From Chaetoceros tenuissimus (Eukaryota; Bacillariophyta; Thalassiosirophyceae; Chaetocerotales; Chaetocerotaceae), in assembly GCA_021927905.1 (NCBI GenBank), contig BLLK01000020.1, forward strand, positions 1,736,001 through 1,800,000: 64,000 nt of DNA, given 5' to 3'. A program made the position numbers and the translations under genes. The notes under the pieces were generated by a model. That model saw nothing but the letters and a program-made list of their open reading frames with translations, was not told the origin of the DNA and made no database searches. The number at the start of each line of letters is the position of its first letter. Position 1 is the stretch's first letter. Below are positions 40,106 to 50,691 of this stretch, in pieces.

Positions 40106-42898
40106 ATGGACGATCTAATAAATGAAATGGGAGGTGATTCCATCGGTTTAAACATCGTATGTGAAGCTGCCCCTTCTACCTCTGTCAAACAAAAAAAGAA
40201 GAAAAATAATAGATATGAAAAGAGAAGAGCAAAAGGGAAACGTATTCGTGAAGAAAGAGCAAATAAAAAGACTCAAAATGTAGATTCCAAGAAGGTTGAC
40301 GCTCAAAATGATTCTCAGCAGCCAAATTCTAGAAAGGAAAAAGTTGAAAAGGATCAAGATTTGCCAAGTGCACCTATTGAAGACATATCCGATCTTGTTG
40401 CCAGAGCTATGCAAACAAATCAATCTATGGAAGAAGAAAGTGCCCCGATCACACCACCGACACCTGAACCAAAAAGTGAAGAGAAAGAGACACTATCAGA
40501 ATATAGCAAAGAAGATAATTTGTGGAAACAAACATCAGACATGAGTAGAAAAACATCACACGAGACTACTGTTCAAGTATTACAAGATGAAGCAAAACGA
40601 GCACAATATCTATCTACTTATCATGCAAGACCATATGAAATGGATAGAAAAAGCGGTGCAGTCTCTCATATTCAAGAATCTAAAGAGAGTACTCATATCT
40701 TTGGTGATGACGATTTGGACATTGAAGATGAACTAAACAAATTTGAAGGAAACGATAAGGCAACTTGTCCTTTTACAACTTGTGGAGTTCACGATCGACT
40801 AGTCAAAGCGCTCAAGTCAAATAAATTTAATCTCAAGCGTCCAACTGTGATTCAAAGGAATGCATGGACTCAAATGATCCCATCTAAACGTCAAAAGGAT
40901 TCGAAAGAGAGGAGGAATTTGTTTATTCAAAGTGAGACTGGATCGGGGAAAACCCTAGCCTTTCTCATTCCCCTCATGCAATCATTGGCAGTCGACACCA
41001 AAACTAACCAAATCAAAAAGGTTGACAGAAACCTTGGAGGTACAAGAGCTATTATTCTATGTCCGACGCGAGAACTTGCTACACAAACCTATGCAGTTGC
41101 TGAAAAATTGTGTTTGTCAGCTTTCCCTTGGTTAGTTGCTGGCTGTTTGTCAGGAGGTGAGAAACGTAAATCAGAAAAGGCAAGATTGAGAAAGGGTATT
41201 ACTGTCTTAGTTGCTACTCCAGGTCGACTACTGGATCACTTGGAAAAGACTGAATGCCTTCTTATGGCTTTGAAGGGTAAAGTTGAATGGATCGTATTAG
41301 ATGAGAGTGATAGATTACTCGACATGGGATTGGGATCTCAAGTAGAACAAATTGTTCAAATTGTGAGAGCTAATCAATCTGGAAGTGGACTTAAGAGGGA
41401 CGGCATCACTTGGCAAAGTATGCTAGTTTCTGCTACAATTACAAAACAAGTAGAAAAACTTGCCTCGAAGTTACTCGGAGGATCAAAGTGGGTCTGGGCG
41501 AAAGCAACACGGAACGATGGAGATGATAAGCTAATTAGTGAGAATGAAGATGGAACTAATTCGGCGAAGGACATGGAGCTATCGAATTCTGCACCACAGC
41601 AATTGACTCAGCTTCATATGGTAGTATCGTCCAAGTTAAGACTTGCTGCTTTGGTAGCTTTTCTCGCAGAACGTGTGCAAAAGAAGGAAAGAGTCATTGT
41701 CTTCATGTCTACGTGCGATGGAGTGGATTATCACTACAAGTTGTTCAATCAGATGACATCGTTACAGACTGGTGATAAAGATACCGATGCTTCAAAGCAA
41801 CAATCTGGACTTTTTGGAGAAGATTGTACGTTTCATAGACTTCATGGCAACATTCCCCATCGCGAAAGACACAATATTATTGAAAGCTTCTCTAAGGTGA
41901 AAAAGAACCAGGCATCTGTACTTGTCACAACAGATGTGACTGCGCGTGGATTGAATTTACCAGCAGTAGACTGGATTGTACAGTATGACCCACCTTGTGA
42001 AACTGCAGATTATGTTCATCGTGCGGGGAGAGCTGCAAGAGCTGGAAAATCAGGACATGCATTACTTTTTCTTCTTCCCTCAGAGACCCAGTACATTGAG
42101 GTGTTAAAATTGAGAGGGCTGAAAAATATTACTGCGCTCTCTTTGTCTGCGACTCTTCAAAAAGCAGCGAAGCTTTATACTGACGTAACTTCTGAAGGAT
42201 TACAACAGACTGGTCAAGGAAATAAAGCGAGCGAAGGTAGAATGGGAGAAGCATTCGCAAGTGCTGTTCAAATTCGCATGGAGGATGCAGTTGTCGAAGA
42301 TGATCGAGCTTATAAAGAGGCTTTGGCAAAGAAAATTCAAACTAACAAAGAAGTCAGTGATAAAGCACAAAGGAAGAAAGAAAGACGTGAAGCCAAAAAT
42401 GCAATTGGTCCCTTGCTAGAATCAGCCAGATCTGCGTACAATGCCTACATAAGAGGATATTCGACAAAGGAGAAGGCTGTACGCCATATCTTCAGTGCAA
42501 GAGCTTTGCATTTAGGTCACGTTGCTAGGTCATTTGCACTGAAAGAGCAACCAAAGGAACTATCAAAAGCACAACGGCAAGCGCGAAAAGAAGAGGCCGA
42601 TGTGTTGAAGTCGACAGGGCGAAAGAGGAACAGTGCATTGGCTTTTGGAAAGAAAAAGAACTCTGGAAATGAAGTGGAGAGCGATGATTTACAAAATGGA
42701 GGAAATGTGGATGCACGTCCAATCCAAGGTAAATCAAAGAAGGCTAAAAAGCAACGATCTGTAGTTTTGGATGGTATAGATTTTACACCAACTTTTTCTG
42801 CTCCAGAGGAGGAGGAAAAACCTGTCTACAAGAATGTGAAAGAAAAGATGATGGCAGTTGCCTCAAAAATGCAATCTAGTGGAATGGAATTCTTTTAG
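40106..42898 (+). CDS. DBP7: DEAD-box RNA helicase DDX31/Dbp7
   Basis: Single exon, 930 residues. A long charged N-terminal region comes before the helicase core. Core motifs: IQRNAW (Q motif), SETGSGKT (I), PTRELATQ (Ia), DESD (II, with Ser for Ala), SAT (III), VLVTTDVTARGLNLP (V) and HRAGRAARAGKSG (VI). The C terminus SAYNAYIRGYSTKEKAVRHI followed by LHLGHVARSFAL is the DUF4217-type region of DDX31/Dbp7. The protein is nucleolar and acts in 60S ribosomal subunit assembly. A long acidic/Ser insert near 41500-41600 and a Lys-rich tail are lineage features. Confidence 0.92.
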   Translation: MDDLINEMGGDSIGLNIVCEAAPSTSVKQKKKKNNRYEKRRAKGKRIREERANKKTQNVDSKKVDAQNDSQQPNSRKEKVEKDQDLPSAPIEDISDLVARAMQTNQSMEEESAPITPPTPEPKSEEKETLSEYSKEDNLWKQTSDMSRKTSHETTVQVLQDEAKRAQYLSTYHARPYEMDRKSGAVSHIQESKESTHIFGDDDLDIEDELNKFEGNDKATCPFTTCGVHDRLVKALKSNKFNLKRPTVIQRNAWTQMIPSKRQKDSKERRNLFIQSETGSGKTLAFLIPLMQSLAVDTKTNQIKKVDRNLGGTRAIILCPTRELATQTYAVAEKLCLSAFPWLVAGCLSGGEKRKSEKARLRKGITVLVATPGRLLDHLEKTECLLMALKGKVEWIVLDESDRLLDMGLGSQVEQIVQIVRANQSGSGLKRDGITWQSMLVSATITKQVEKLASKLLGGSKWVWAKATRNDGDDKLISENEDGTNSAKDMELSNSAPQQLTQLHMVVSSKLRLAALVAFLAERVQKKERVIVFMSTCDGVDYHYKLFNQMTSLQTGDKDTDASKQQSGLFGEDCTFHRLHGNIPHRERHNIIESFSKVKKNQASVLVTTDVTARGLNLPAVDWIVQYDPPCETADYVHRAGRAARAGKSGHALLFLLPSETQYIEVLKLRGLKNITALSLSATLQKAAKLYTDVTSEGLQQTGQGNKASEGRMGEAFASAVQIRMEDAVVEDDRAYKEALAKKIQTNKEVSDKAQRKKERREAKNAIGPLLESARSAYNAYIRGYSTKEKAVRHIFSARALHLGHVARSFALKEQPKELSKAQRQARKEEADVLKSTGRKRNSALAFGKKKNSGNEVESDDLQNGGNVDARPIQGKSKKAKKQRSVVLDGIDFTPTFSAPEEEEKPVYKNVKEKMMAVASKMQSSGMEFF

Positions 42899-42999
42899 AA
42901 TATTTTAACTTTTAACATTTAAAATAAGGAGATTGATCGTGCATTTGCATCATACACGACTTTCATTTTGTTTTTGTTGGTTCTCACAATAGATTGACT

Positions 43000-43703
43000 T
43001 CACGCAGTTGCTTTTGCTGGAGTAATTGGAATGTAAATGTCTTGGTCTTGTTTCTCCTGCTCAATCTTTGCAGGAAAGGCAGCATTTGGGTTTTGTTGAT
43101 TGCCATCCTGATAAGAAGCAGTACCAGTGGGCTGCTGTCTTCTATTTCTACACCACTTATATGCAAAGAACATTCCTAGGAACAAAAAAATGAAAGCGAG
43201 GAGACCAAAATACCCCCAATATCTGCGTGAATGCAAAGAACAATGTCCACCAAGACATGAGCAATTAGTGCAATTACTCATGTTAAGACTGCAGTGACCT
43301 ATTCGCAAATAATATTCATATTAGATTTTTCTAGCCCCTCTATTAGAATACAAGATGTGAATTTTCTATCTTACCTCCAGTGCAAAGACACATGTCACTA
43401 CAAGAATTCATGGAACAATGTCCACCAGTGCAAAAACAATTTGATGTGCAATCGTTCATATTACAATGGCCTAACTCGCATCAAAGAAATTAGAGGTTTA
43501 GAAAAACGAAATGCTTAATGGAAAGTGATGGTAATGACATACTTGACTTATTTTAACTTACCTCCGGTGCATGAGCAGGATTCAGTGCATCCATCCATAT
43601 CGCAATGCCCTGCAGTACATTCCCATCCAACAGCAATGAAGCTGTTCGTGAGGAGGGATACTACAAATATATATGGATAAGCATGAATATTGATAGTTCT
43701 CAT
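43000..43703 (-). CDS. Type I membrane protein with tandem Cys-rich modules, one symmetric exon
   Basis: Three exons, 43703-43562, 43470-43375 and 43298-43000, 178 residues. Both introns are in phase 1 inside the Gly-Gly codon pair, and the middle exon (96 nt) is symmetric. A signal peptide (about residues 1-28) is followed by repeated units of the form GHCxMxxCxxxCxCxGG: GHCDMDGCTESCSCTGG, GHCNMNDCTSNCFCTGG, GHCSMNSCSDMCLCTGG and a diverged GHCSLNMSNCTNCSCLGG. Then one membrane segment (YFGLLAFIFLFLGMFFAYKW) and a 45-residue polar cytosolic tail. I do not recognise the family. The Cys spacing suggests small disulfide-linked or metal-binding modules exposed outside the cell or in a lumen. Confidence 0.72.
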
Positions 43704-45190
43704 TGTTTCTTGAAGAATTTGAAACAAGTATTTATATGTGCGAAAGGAAAATAATTTCTAATAGAATAGATTCACTTTCAAATTTGAGATAAGGTAGTTA
43801 TTTGTGAGGGATAGTAAAGTTTGTTCTTAGCGAAATTGTTAAATCAAGAGATGCCTTCAGCACTCAAAAGGTTCGATTCGGCTCGGTTCTCATTGCACTA
43901 CTATCATATACTCTATGCTGCTTTTTATCACCATTCAAAGGATGAGGATTCGTGTTCTCAAAAAAATGAAATAGGGTTCTCATCCATCATCACCCATGTT
44001 GTATGTGTTGAAAAGGCTGGCTTCGTAGTAAGGTATAGGCATGTTCTGCACTTTGAAGAATTGCAACTACTTTATAGATGACTGGCCATCAGAGTAAATA
44101 GTATTGGGTTAGTCCACAAGTACCATCATAATACCATTACAAAGAATAAGTTTATTTTTTTGAGAAATGATTGTATTTACGTATGCACCGACTTGACCCA
44201 GATAGTGCGACAGAAGGACAAATTAGTATAAAAAGAACGCTTTTCATCTGCTTAAATTGACTAGTAAAAAATATATTTGCCATAAATACCAGCATCAACA
44301 CCATCACAACACCAACACCGAAAGAAATGAAATCCTTCACATAGATATCTTGTTATGTAGTAATCTACTATCACAGTTCTTTCTCAATTTTAAAATTACG
44401 TACAATAAATAGACACAATTCAAAATTCACTCGTGCATAAATGATGCTTTTTAGTCCCCTTTTAGGCCAGTCGTGTCTTGTTTAATTAAGGAGAAAATTA
44501 CGTAGTGGACAGAATTCAAAATCCACTCTTGCTTGAATAATGCTTTTTAGTCCCTCTTTTACCTGGGTATGGTCTTGTAAAGGTGCACCAAGGCTCCACA
44601 AGAACGAGAACGAAGAAGGAAACAGGGTTGCGTACCACATAGAGATAGAGAATACCACTTCTGCTTCGTTCCATTCCTACATCAAACAGCAAGATTCTCT
44701 ACTTTGCAAACTGTTATCCTCGTGCACCTATTACTAAAACTAAAAATATTTATAATTGCAAGTCGAAATAGTGGAAAGCATCGCAACAAGGAAACTGCGC
44801 ATTAAAGAGACAACGAAGTATTAAGCTCGAGAGCCGACAATCAGACTTCAGTGATAGACTCCATCCATACTACTGAAAACAGTGTTCGTGAGCCAATTCA
44901 TATTCACTAGAAACATCGAAGTAGGCCAGCATTCTCCACCTTTAGAAGATATTTCAAAAGTGTTCGTGGAAAGGCGAAATTGAATCATACACGCTGTAGT
45001 TTCATTCACGAAGATCCATCGAATTCATTCACTAATTTGTCCAACTTATACAACACTGACTTGTGCCGAGCAGTTCTCATATACTCTCTATCTTGTCAGA
45101 AAGATAGATAATCCCAGTCCCTCATATCGATAACGATCAACAGAGCTCACTACTCACTGCAAATACTGCAATTCGCAATCAAAGTCAATC
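43704..45190. other. 1.5-kb intergenic region, no convincing gene
   Basis: Open stretches at 43821-44081 (+), 44152-44340 (-) and 44540-44737 (+) have no family, poor composition or no ATG. The minus one has a hydrophobic run but no supporting context. A direct repeat at 44411-44578 is listed separately. The last 400 bp before 45191 are probably promoter/5' UTR. Confidence 0.45.
44411..44578 (+). repeat. Imperfect direct repeat, two 71-bp copies
   Basis: Copies at 44411-44481 and 44508-44578, roughly 75-80% alike. The best block is GCTTTTTAGTCCC in both, with AATTCAAAATYCACTC before it. Offset 97 bp. No terminal inverted repeats or target duplication seen. Confidence 0.7.
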
Positions 45191-46165
45191 ATGGTCGTCA
45201 TCAAAACAATAATGGAGTCTTTCTCCCAGTGCCTAGGAGCGGAACAATTGAATCAAGGTCGAGATCAAGACAATGGATCTCCAAATAACAATAATGAAGC
45301 ATGCTGTCAACTTTCTCCAGGTGCATTCAATGATGTAGAACATGCTAAAGTTGTTGCCGAAGCTAGAAAAAAGGCATCAGCCACTGCTATGCATAGAAAG
45401 TCTATCAGTTCAAACTCCATGACACCTTTTGAGAAAGCAAAGAGGAAGTCAAACAAGAGGAAGCTAGATATCTTTCGTAAATCTCCGGAACCTCCGCAGG
45501 GGCCTTTCTCTACATTCCACGAAGGGATACCTAAAATTCCTCAAGTGCTTTGCTTTGCGAATCCAATCTTTGACGAAGAAGACACAAGTCGAGAGCTTCT
45601 TGCTGATGATCCTACAGTTGACGAGTCAACTATTGCTTCAACTGTGTTCTTTGAAGCTAAATATGAAAACGTAAAAGAGAACAGATTGCCTATTCCGCTC
45701 TTTGAAGAGTTTATGGTCCCTCAATCGGACTCGAACGATGATTTGATACAAATTTATCAGAATGGGAGTCATAAAACAATACAGTCGATCCATATTGGGC
45801 AACCTCGTCCGGCATATCTATCTGAAATGAATGCGAGTATTATGGATACTGACTCATCCGAATCAGACATGTCTTATAGTGAAAAACAGTTTTTGACAGA
45901 GCATATTGATTCGCCTTCAGCTTCATGTATGCCTTCGCCGAGTGCAAAGGGTAAAAAGGACGTCGCAATGGACATTGTTGCGGAACTCACAACCAAAGAC
46001 CAAATGCCAGGGCTGAAATTACTCAGTCCAGAAAGTAGTAGTACAGCTGCTCTCACTCCAATTAATTCGAGTGCGAGCTATTCTCCAAAACGAAGGCCGT
46101 CGCCACAAGCTCAGGAGCATGTGTTTAATTTTGCCAACTTTGATGATTTCGATAGGAAGGTGTAG
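45191..46165 (+). CDS. Hypothetical Ser/Asp-rich protein
   Basis: Single exon, 324 residues; a second Met at residue 8 is an alternative start. Not recognised. A basic patch KRKSNKRKLDIFRKSPEPP (about residues 89-107) may be a nuclear signal. The rest is acidic and Ser-rich with several SP sites (LSPESSSTAALTP, SPKRRPSP) and ends HVFNFANFDDFDRKV. No membrane segment or signal peptide. A long 5' leader is possible since the preceding region is gene-free. Probably a phosphorylated, disordered nuclear protein; this is inference from composition. Confidence 0.6.
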   Translation: MVVIKTIMESFSQCLGAEQLNQGRDQDNGSPNNNNEACCQLSPGAFNDVEHAKVVAEARKKASATAMHRKSISSNSMTPFEKAKRKSNKRKLDIFRKSPEPPQGPFSTFHEGIPKIPQVLCFANPIFDEEDTSRELLADDPTVDESTIASTVFFEAKYENVKENRLPIPLFEEFMVPQSDSNDDLIQIYQNGSHKTIQSIHIGQPRPAYLSEMNASIMDTDSSESDMSYSEKQFLTEHIDSPSASCMPSPSAKGKKDVAMDIVAELTTKDQMPGLKLLSPESSSTAALTPINSSASYSPKRRPSPQAQEHVFNFANFDDFDRKV

Positions 46166-46386
46166 AATGTATATAGAGTAGAGAAGAACTTAAAAGATAA
46201 TTTCAAAGATTATGTCTGTAATTGGGTAGCAAAACCTTTATAAAATTAAATCAAATTGTTCGAAACGAAATACATTTCAATGAGTCCTAGTGCAAGAATT
46301 CTGTTCAAGATTGAGCTTGTTCAATCAAAAAGTCAAAAGTAGCAAGGAAAAATGAGGAGGCGAATGTTTCAATTAGTATTATGTGT

Positions 46387-49300
46387 TTAAGAACTAAGTA
46401 TGCTTTTGAAATATGACAGAAGGGGATTCAGTGCCATTGCACTATCGCAATTTACTTGAATGCTCCCTTTGCCTGAGTTCAAGTCATACTCAATGTCCAT
46501 AAGGACTGGATTACCGCTTTGAGGCAAACGGCCACCAAATTTACAGTGACCATTAACCCATGTTTCAACTAAACTGAAGTTGGAAGCCTTGAGGACTTTA
46601 TCAGGGATACATGAAGTATAATTCTGGATTTCAGTCGGTGACAAAGTAAAAGACCCTTTCGCTTGCTGGTGAATACCTCGGAGCGAATTGAGTGCAGAAT
46701 CGAAGTTACTTCTAGAAAAACTAGAGCTCGTTATGGTTTCTGCAAGTGGTGGACAAATATCAATAAGAGTTGTTCCTCGATCACATTTGACATCAAACTT
46801 GGTATGTAGGGATGCATCTTTATCAGATGCATGAGCAAATTCAAGCCCTAAAATTGCATAAGAGACCTTCCCCTCATCCAAACTAGATATTTCTTGAGGA
46901 ACACTAATTCTCGATGTAGGAATGACTCCACTCTTGGAAAATTTCTTTTGCATCAAATGTATTCTCCTGATGGCTCTCCCGTCAGTTCTTTTATTCTCAA
47001 ACTTGATTTGGAGGCAAATTATCGCTGGATTCTTTGGATCGAAGCCTATCAAATTTGTTTCTCGTTCACGCGCAGCTCCTCTGAGATATCGTGCAGTCAT
47101 CTCCAAGCCCCCAGATAAATCGTGGCGAACTAAGACTTGCCATGCACTACTTTCTTCTTCCGTGTTGACAGATGAAGACTTTGCATTTTTATCGACAACA
47201 AGTGGTGCCATCACTAATCCTTCTAAACCAGAGGTAATAGATGAGACATGGGATGACGTGTGTGACGGGAGTGTACTGAGATGAGCATTATCAGTTTGCT
47301 TCACCTTTCCTCCTTCCATTCGAATATCGTAGAATGGAACTAATTCGTCATCACGGTGAACGTTTACAACTTCAACAATTGAAGAATTTTTCCTACTATC
47401 CGTATAACGGAGCTTCTGGCCAACAGAATATGCCTCTTTCTTGTTATCAAAGCTTACATCAATTAGATTAGACGCATTTTGCTGCATGATATTGGCCGCA
47501 TTATCCACAGATGATTCTTCATCGCTACTGTCATCACTGCCACTAGAGGATGAAGATTCAGATTCATCAGAAGATGATCCGTCATCGCTACTTTCATCAA
47601 GTGCAGCAAGCGGTTGATCATTCACGACTGGGGTGGGCATAATTTGCCTTCTCTGTGCAACCGGTTGGATCGGTGCGACGGGAGGGTTGGGATTAAAGAT
47701 ATCAGCTGTTGATTCTTCACTGCTAGTGCTTTCGTCATCGCTGGAGCTAGATTCATCAGAGGAAGAACTTTCCGAAGAGGATGATGAAGACGAACTACTA
47801 TCTGAGCTATTGCTAGAATCCGAAGAAGACGAGGATGAATCGGAGTCGTAAAAGCCCGTAGTAGTCTTTGCATTATTAACTCTCCAACCGTCTTTTTCCT
47901 TTTTATTGCTCTTGGCTTTTGACGCAGGTGGATCTGGTCTTGGAGGATCTCGGATACTCTTGGCACTATCAACAGCTGCCCATGGTGGCAATGCATAGTA
48001 AGCATCGCCAGCTTTCCTTGAAATCATGCTACTTAAAGTTCCTAGACGGAAAATATTGGTATTGTTCTCGTCGTTGAAATCAATAGGGAGCCACGATGAA
48101 GCAGGCTTTTTACTTAGTAGTATAGTCTTCGCTTCGTTGATAGTGAGTCTCTTTCCTCCAACTGGAATAATAGGCATGGCATCAGCATCAAGATTTATCC
48201 CTTTTGACATATGGATAATGAGAGACTCATTTCTTGCTCTGTCTCGAACATCATGAGTGGAGTCTAAGCGCCCCAATGAAAGAATGAATTCACATAGTAT
48301 TGTATCATTTTGAGAGCAATCGGATAAAAGTATTTTGGATGCAAAGTGAATTGTCTGACATTTGAATTCCCGTCCAACTTCAGGAAACTTGTTGGCGAGT
48401 AAACGTAGCAGTTCGGTTCGGAAAGCATTTTTCTCTGTTTTACTCATCTTTCTCGTTTCAAACGATTGCATATTTGAACTAAGCCATTCTCCTAAAATCC
48501 ACAATGCTGGAGCAGTCTTGTCCGATGGAAGTTCCATTATGGCCATTAGTGGAGAGTCTGTTTTCTCTTCGAACTCATCTTCGGTGTTGTCTTCAATTTC
48601 TGTTAAAGAACGAACAACAAACAAAAGAAGTCTTCTCATTGCCGTTTCTTGTACATTATTTGGGTCGTTGACAGGTCTAACACCTGCATCTGACTGCAAT
48701 AGCATGATTATTCGTTGCATGACACTGACACATTCTCCCAATACATTTTCATTGTCGGATACCTCAGAAAGGGTCACCAAACCATACAGGCAATTCAGAG
48801 CAATAGTATTCGCTTGATGCCTCGAAGCAATGGCGTTACCAGTTTTGTTTCCATGTCTATCATGAACAATTCTTGCCATTTCTACCAGCTTTCCCACAGC
48901 TCTCACAGATGCACAGACAAAATCTTTGTCATCATGGCGAATGTAAGTCTTGAGCTCGTTCAGAACTGCATCAATTGCATTTGGCTGTAAACAAAGTGCA
49001 CACAGAATATCCAATTTGACAAGTCTTGTGAAGGATGGATCCATAGCCTTAACGAAGAAGTCATTCAAGAAAGGTGTGAATGCTGAAGGGCATTCCCATA
49101 CTAATGCTCTAATAGAGTTTAGAACGATGAATTGTATCTCTCTGCGATCATGATAAATTCGCACTAATGCTTTTCCCAAAGCACTTCGGATTTTGATACT
49201 TGCAACTCCACAGTAGTAATGAAGAGAACAAACTCCCAGGACAACGCCAGAGTTTCTTGACTTCAAAAGAGGTAAAGATGACCTTAGTAGTAATCTGTGA

Positions 49301-50691
49301 TCTTCGTCAAGATCTTCATCTTCATCCATGGCACTTGTAGCATCTGCGACACCTCCGAAGCCAGTCTTGTTTCTATCATTGTCATTATCCATCAAGTCTG
49401 AATTCCTTGGAGTAGTATTGATTGGTTGTCTTAATGCACTTGCAAGAGATTGACCAGGAAGACGATCATCAGCACGCGGAAAGGTTATGGAAATTTCTTC
49501 TTCCGAGCTTTCATCTTCTTCATCGGAGTAAAACCCTTTCCGGACAACTCGTCTTTTTCTTTTTGGAGCATCATTATTCATCATTTGTTGTGTTGGAGCA
49601 GGGTCCTTTTTTGTTTCTTGATTATTATTGGGCTTTACATTTGCAGAGTCAAAAACTTGATCCAAGTCATCGCCTAAATCAACCCCACCAATTTGAACAG
49701 ATCCATCTTCTCGAATAGATCTAACAACACTTCTCTGTCGATCAATCACTTCTGCACTGCCTTGTCCGACTTTATCTGGTCTCCTAAAGTAGACTCTACA
49801 GTAGCGTTGTAAAACATCCATGACAACAATCTGACCCCATTCATCCATGTCAGTCAACAAATGACAAAGTTTCCGATAACATCCATGCAACATGTCCAAA
49901 TCTTGAGGACACATTTCGACAAAGCTCACCATTGCACTTGAAAGCACCATTGTACAATTCTCTTTATGCAAAATTTCCTTTAGAATTTCCTTCAATGCAA
50001 TTTTTGTATCATCATCTGTCGTCCTCGGATACAACTTTGCCAAAGCATTTGTGGCACATTTTCGTACATGAGGAGATGAATCTTTACCACAAGACTGTAC
50101 AGCTAGAATTTGAATCTGAAGAACATCCATGACTCGAATAGAAGTCAAAACTCTTAATGCCAATGGTCGAACGGTTGGGTTAGAATCTGATAAATCCCTT
50201 TGAAACGCGTTAATGGATAAAAGTGCCAGATCTCTACATGTGGAATTATGATCTGCATAATGTGTCAGATATGTATATACCATTTTCCGAATTTCTAATG
50301 ATTGACAAGATACTAATTTGACAACGTGTGAAAAGAAATCAGAGACATCTCGACCTTTGGACATGCTTGCAAGTAACCATTTCATGTTGTTCATAAGAGT
50401 CGGTGTAGAGTTTGGGTTCGAAGGATCTGATGTTTCAAATTGATGTCTAATGGTGGAAGGTGAAATGGAGTCTTGAAAGAACTGCGAATCGTTGAATGTA
50501 TTCAGTGCAGATGCCAAGTGATTTGAAAAGAGCGATTCTGCAGTTTTGGTCATTTTGGAGGCGACTGCGTTGGAGGAAAGATTCATGTTCATGTTCATGT
50601 TCATCGAAGGGAGGTTCATTCCTCCTGATGTTCCCTTGAGTTGAATAGGAGGCCCACTGCCACGAGGCCTTCCTCTATGGGTGCCTGACAT
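46387..50691 (-). CDS. AP3B: AP-3 adaptor complex subunit beta
   Basis: Single exon, 1434 residues. Large subunit of the AP-3 coat, which sorts cargo from endosomes/TGN to lysosome- or vacuole-like organelles. The N-terminal trunk is alpha-solenoid adaptin (e.g. DVSDFFSHVVKLVSCQSLEI, KMVYTYLTHYAD, NPTVRPLALRVLTSIRV, SSPHVRKCATNALAKLY). A very acidic Ser/Asp/Glu hinge lies at about residues 960-1070, a mark of AP-3 beta rather than beta-1/2. The trunk also holds an extra acidic stretch with KRKRRVVRKGFYSDEED. The C-terminal ear follows. The hinge DNA is a long AGC/TCA/GAA-type repeat. Confidence 0.9.
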   Translation of the reverse strand: MSGTHRGRPRGSGPPIQLKGTSGGMNLPSMNMNMNMNLSSNAVASKMTKTAESLFSNHLASALNTFNDSQFFQDSISPSTIRHQFETSDPSNPNSTPTLMNNMKWLLASMSKGRDVSDFFSHVVKLVSCQSLEIRKMVYTYLTHYADHNSTCRDLALLSINAFQRDLSDSNPTVRPLALRVLTSIRVMDVLQIQILAVQSCGKDSSPHVRKCATNALAKLYPRTTDDDTKIALKEILKEILHKENCTMVLSSAMVSFVEMCPQDLDMLHGCYRKLCHLLTDMDEWGQIVVMDVLQRYCRVYFRRPDKVGQGSAEVIDRQRSVVRSIREDGSVQIGGVDLGDDLDQVFDSANVKPNNNQETKKDPAPTQQMMNNDAPKRKRRVVRKGFYSDEEDESSEEEISITFPRADDRLPGQSLASALRQPINTTPRNSDLMDNDNDRNKTGFGGVADATSAMDEDEDLDEDHRLLLRSSLPLLKSRNSGVVLGVCSLHYYCGVASIKIRSALGKALVRIYHDRREIQFIVLNSIRALVWECPSAFTPFLNDFFVKAMDPSFTRLVKLDILCALCLQPNAIDAVLNELKTYIRHDDKDFVCASVRAVGKLVEMARIVHDRHGNKTGNAIASRHQANTIALNCLYGLVTLSEVSDNENVLGECVSVMQRIIMLLQSDAGVRPVNDPNNVQETAMRRLLLFVVRSLTEIEDNTEDEFEEKTDSPLMAIMELPSDKTAPALWILGEWLSSNMQSFETRKMSKTEKNAFRTELLRLLANKFPEVGREFKCQTIHFASKILLSDCSQNDTILCEFILSLGRLDSTHDVRDRARNESLIIHMSKGINLDADAMPIIPVGGKRLTINEAKTILLSKKPASSWLPIDFNDENNTNIFRLGTLSSMISRKAGDAYYALPPWAAVDSAKSIRDPPRPDPPASKAKSNKKEKDGWRVNNAKTTTGFYDSDSSSSSSDSSNSSDSSSSSSSSSESSSSDESSSSDDESTSSEESTADIFNPNPPVAPIQPVAQRRQIMPTPVVNDQPLAALDESSDDGSSSDESESSSSSGSDDSSDEESSVDNAANIMQQNASNLIDVSFDNKKEAYSVGQKLRYTDSRKNSSIVEVVNVHRDDELVPFYDIRMEGGKVKQTDNAHLSTLPSHTSSHVSSITSGLEGLVMAPLVVDKNAKSSSVNTEEESSAWQVLVRHDLSGGLEMTARYLRGAARERETNLIGFDPKNPAIICLQIKFENKRTDGRAIRRIHLMQKKFSKSGVIPTSRISVPQEISSLDEGKVSYAILGLEFAHASDKDASLHTKFDVKCDRGTTLIDICPPLAETITSSSFSRSNFDSALNSLRGIHQQAKGSFTLSPTEIQNYTSCIPDKVLKASNFSLVETWVNGHCKFGGRLPQSGNPVLMDIEYDLNSGKGSIQVNCDSAMALNPLLSYFKSILSS

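Noticed and set aside
43870-43879. GGTTCGATTC, like a tRNA T-loop
   Set aside because: No acceptor stem, D-arm or anticodon arm can be placed around it.
43821-44340. Two short open frames as small genes
   Set aside because: No family, no splice context, and lengths expected by chance in a 1.5-kb spacer.
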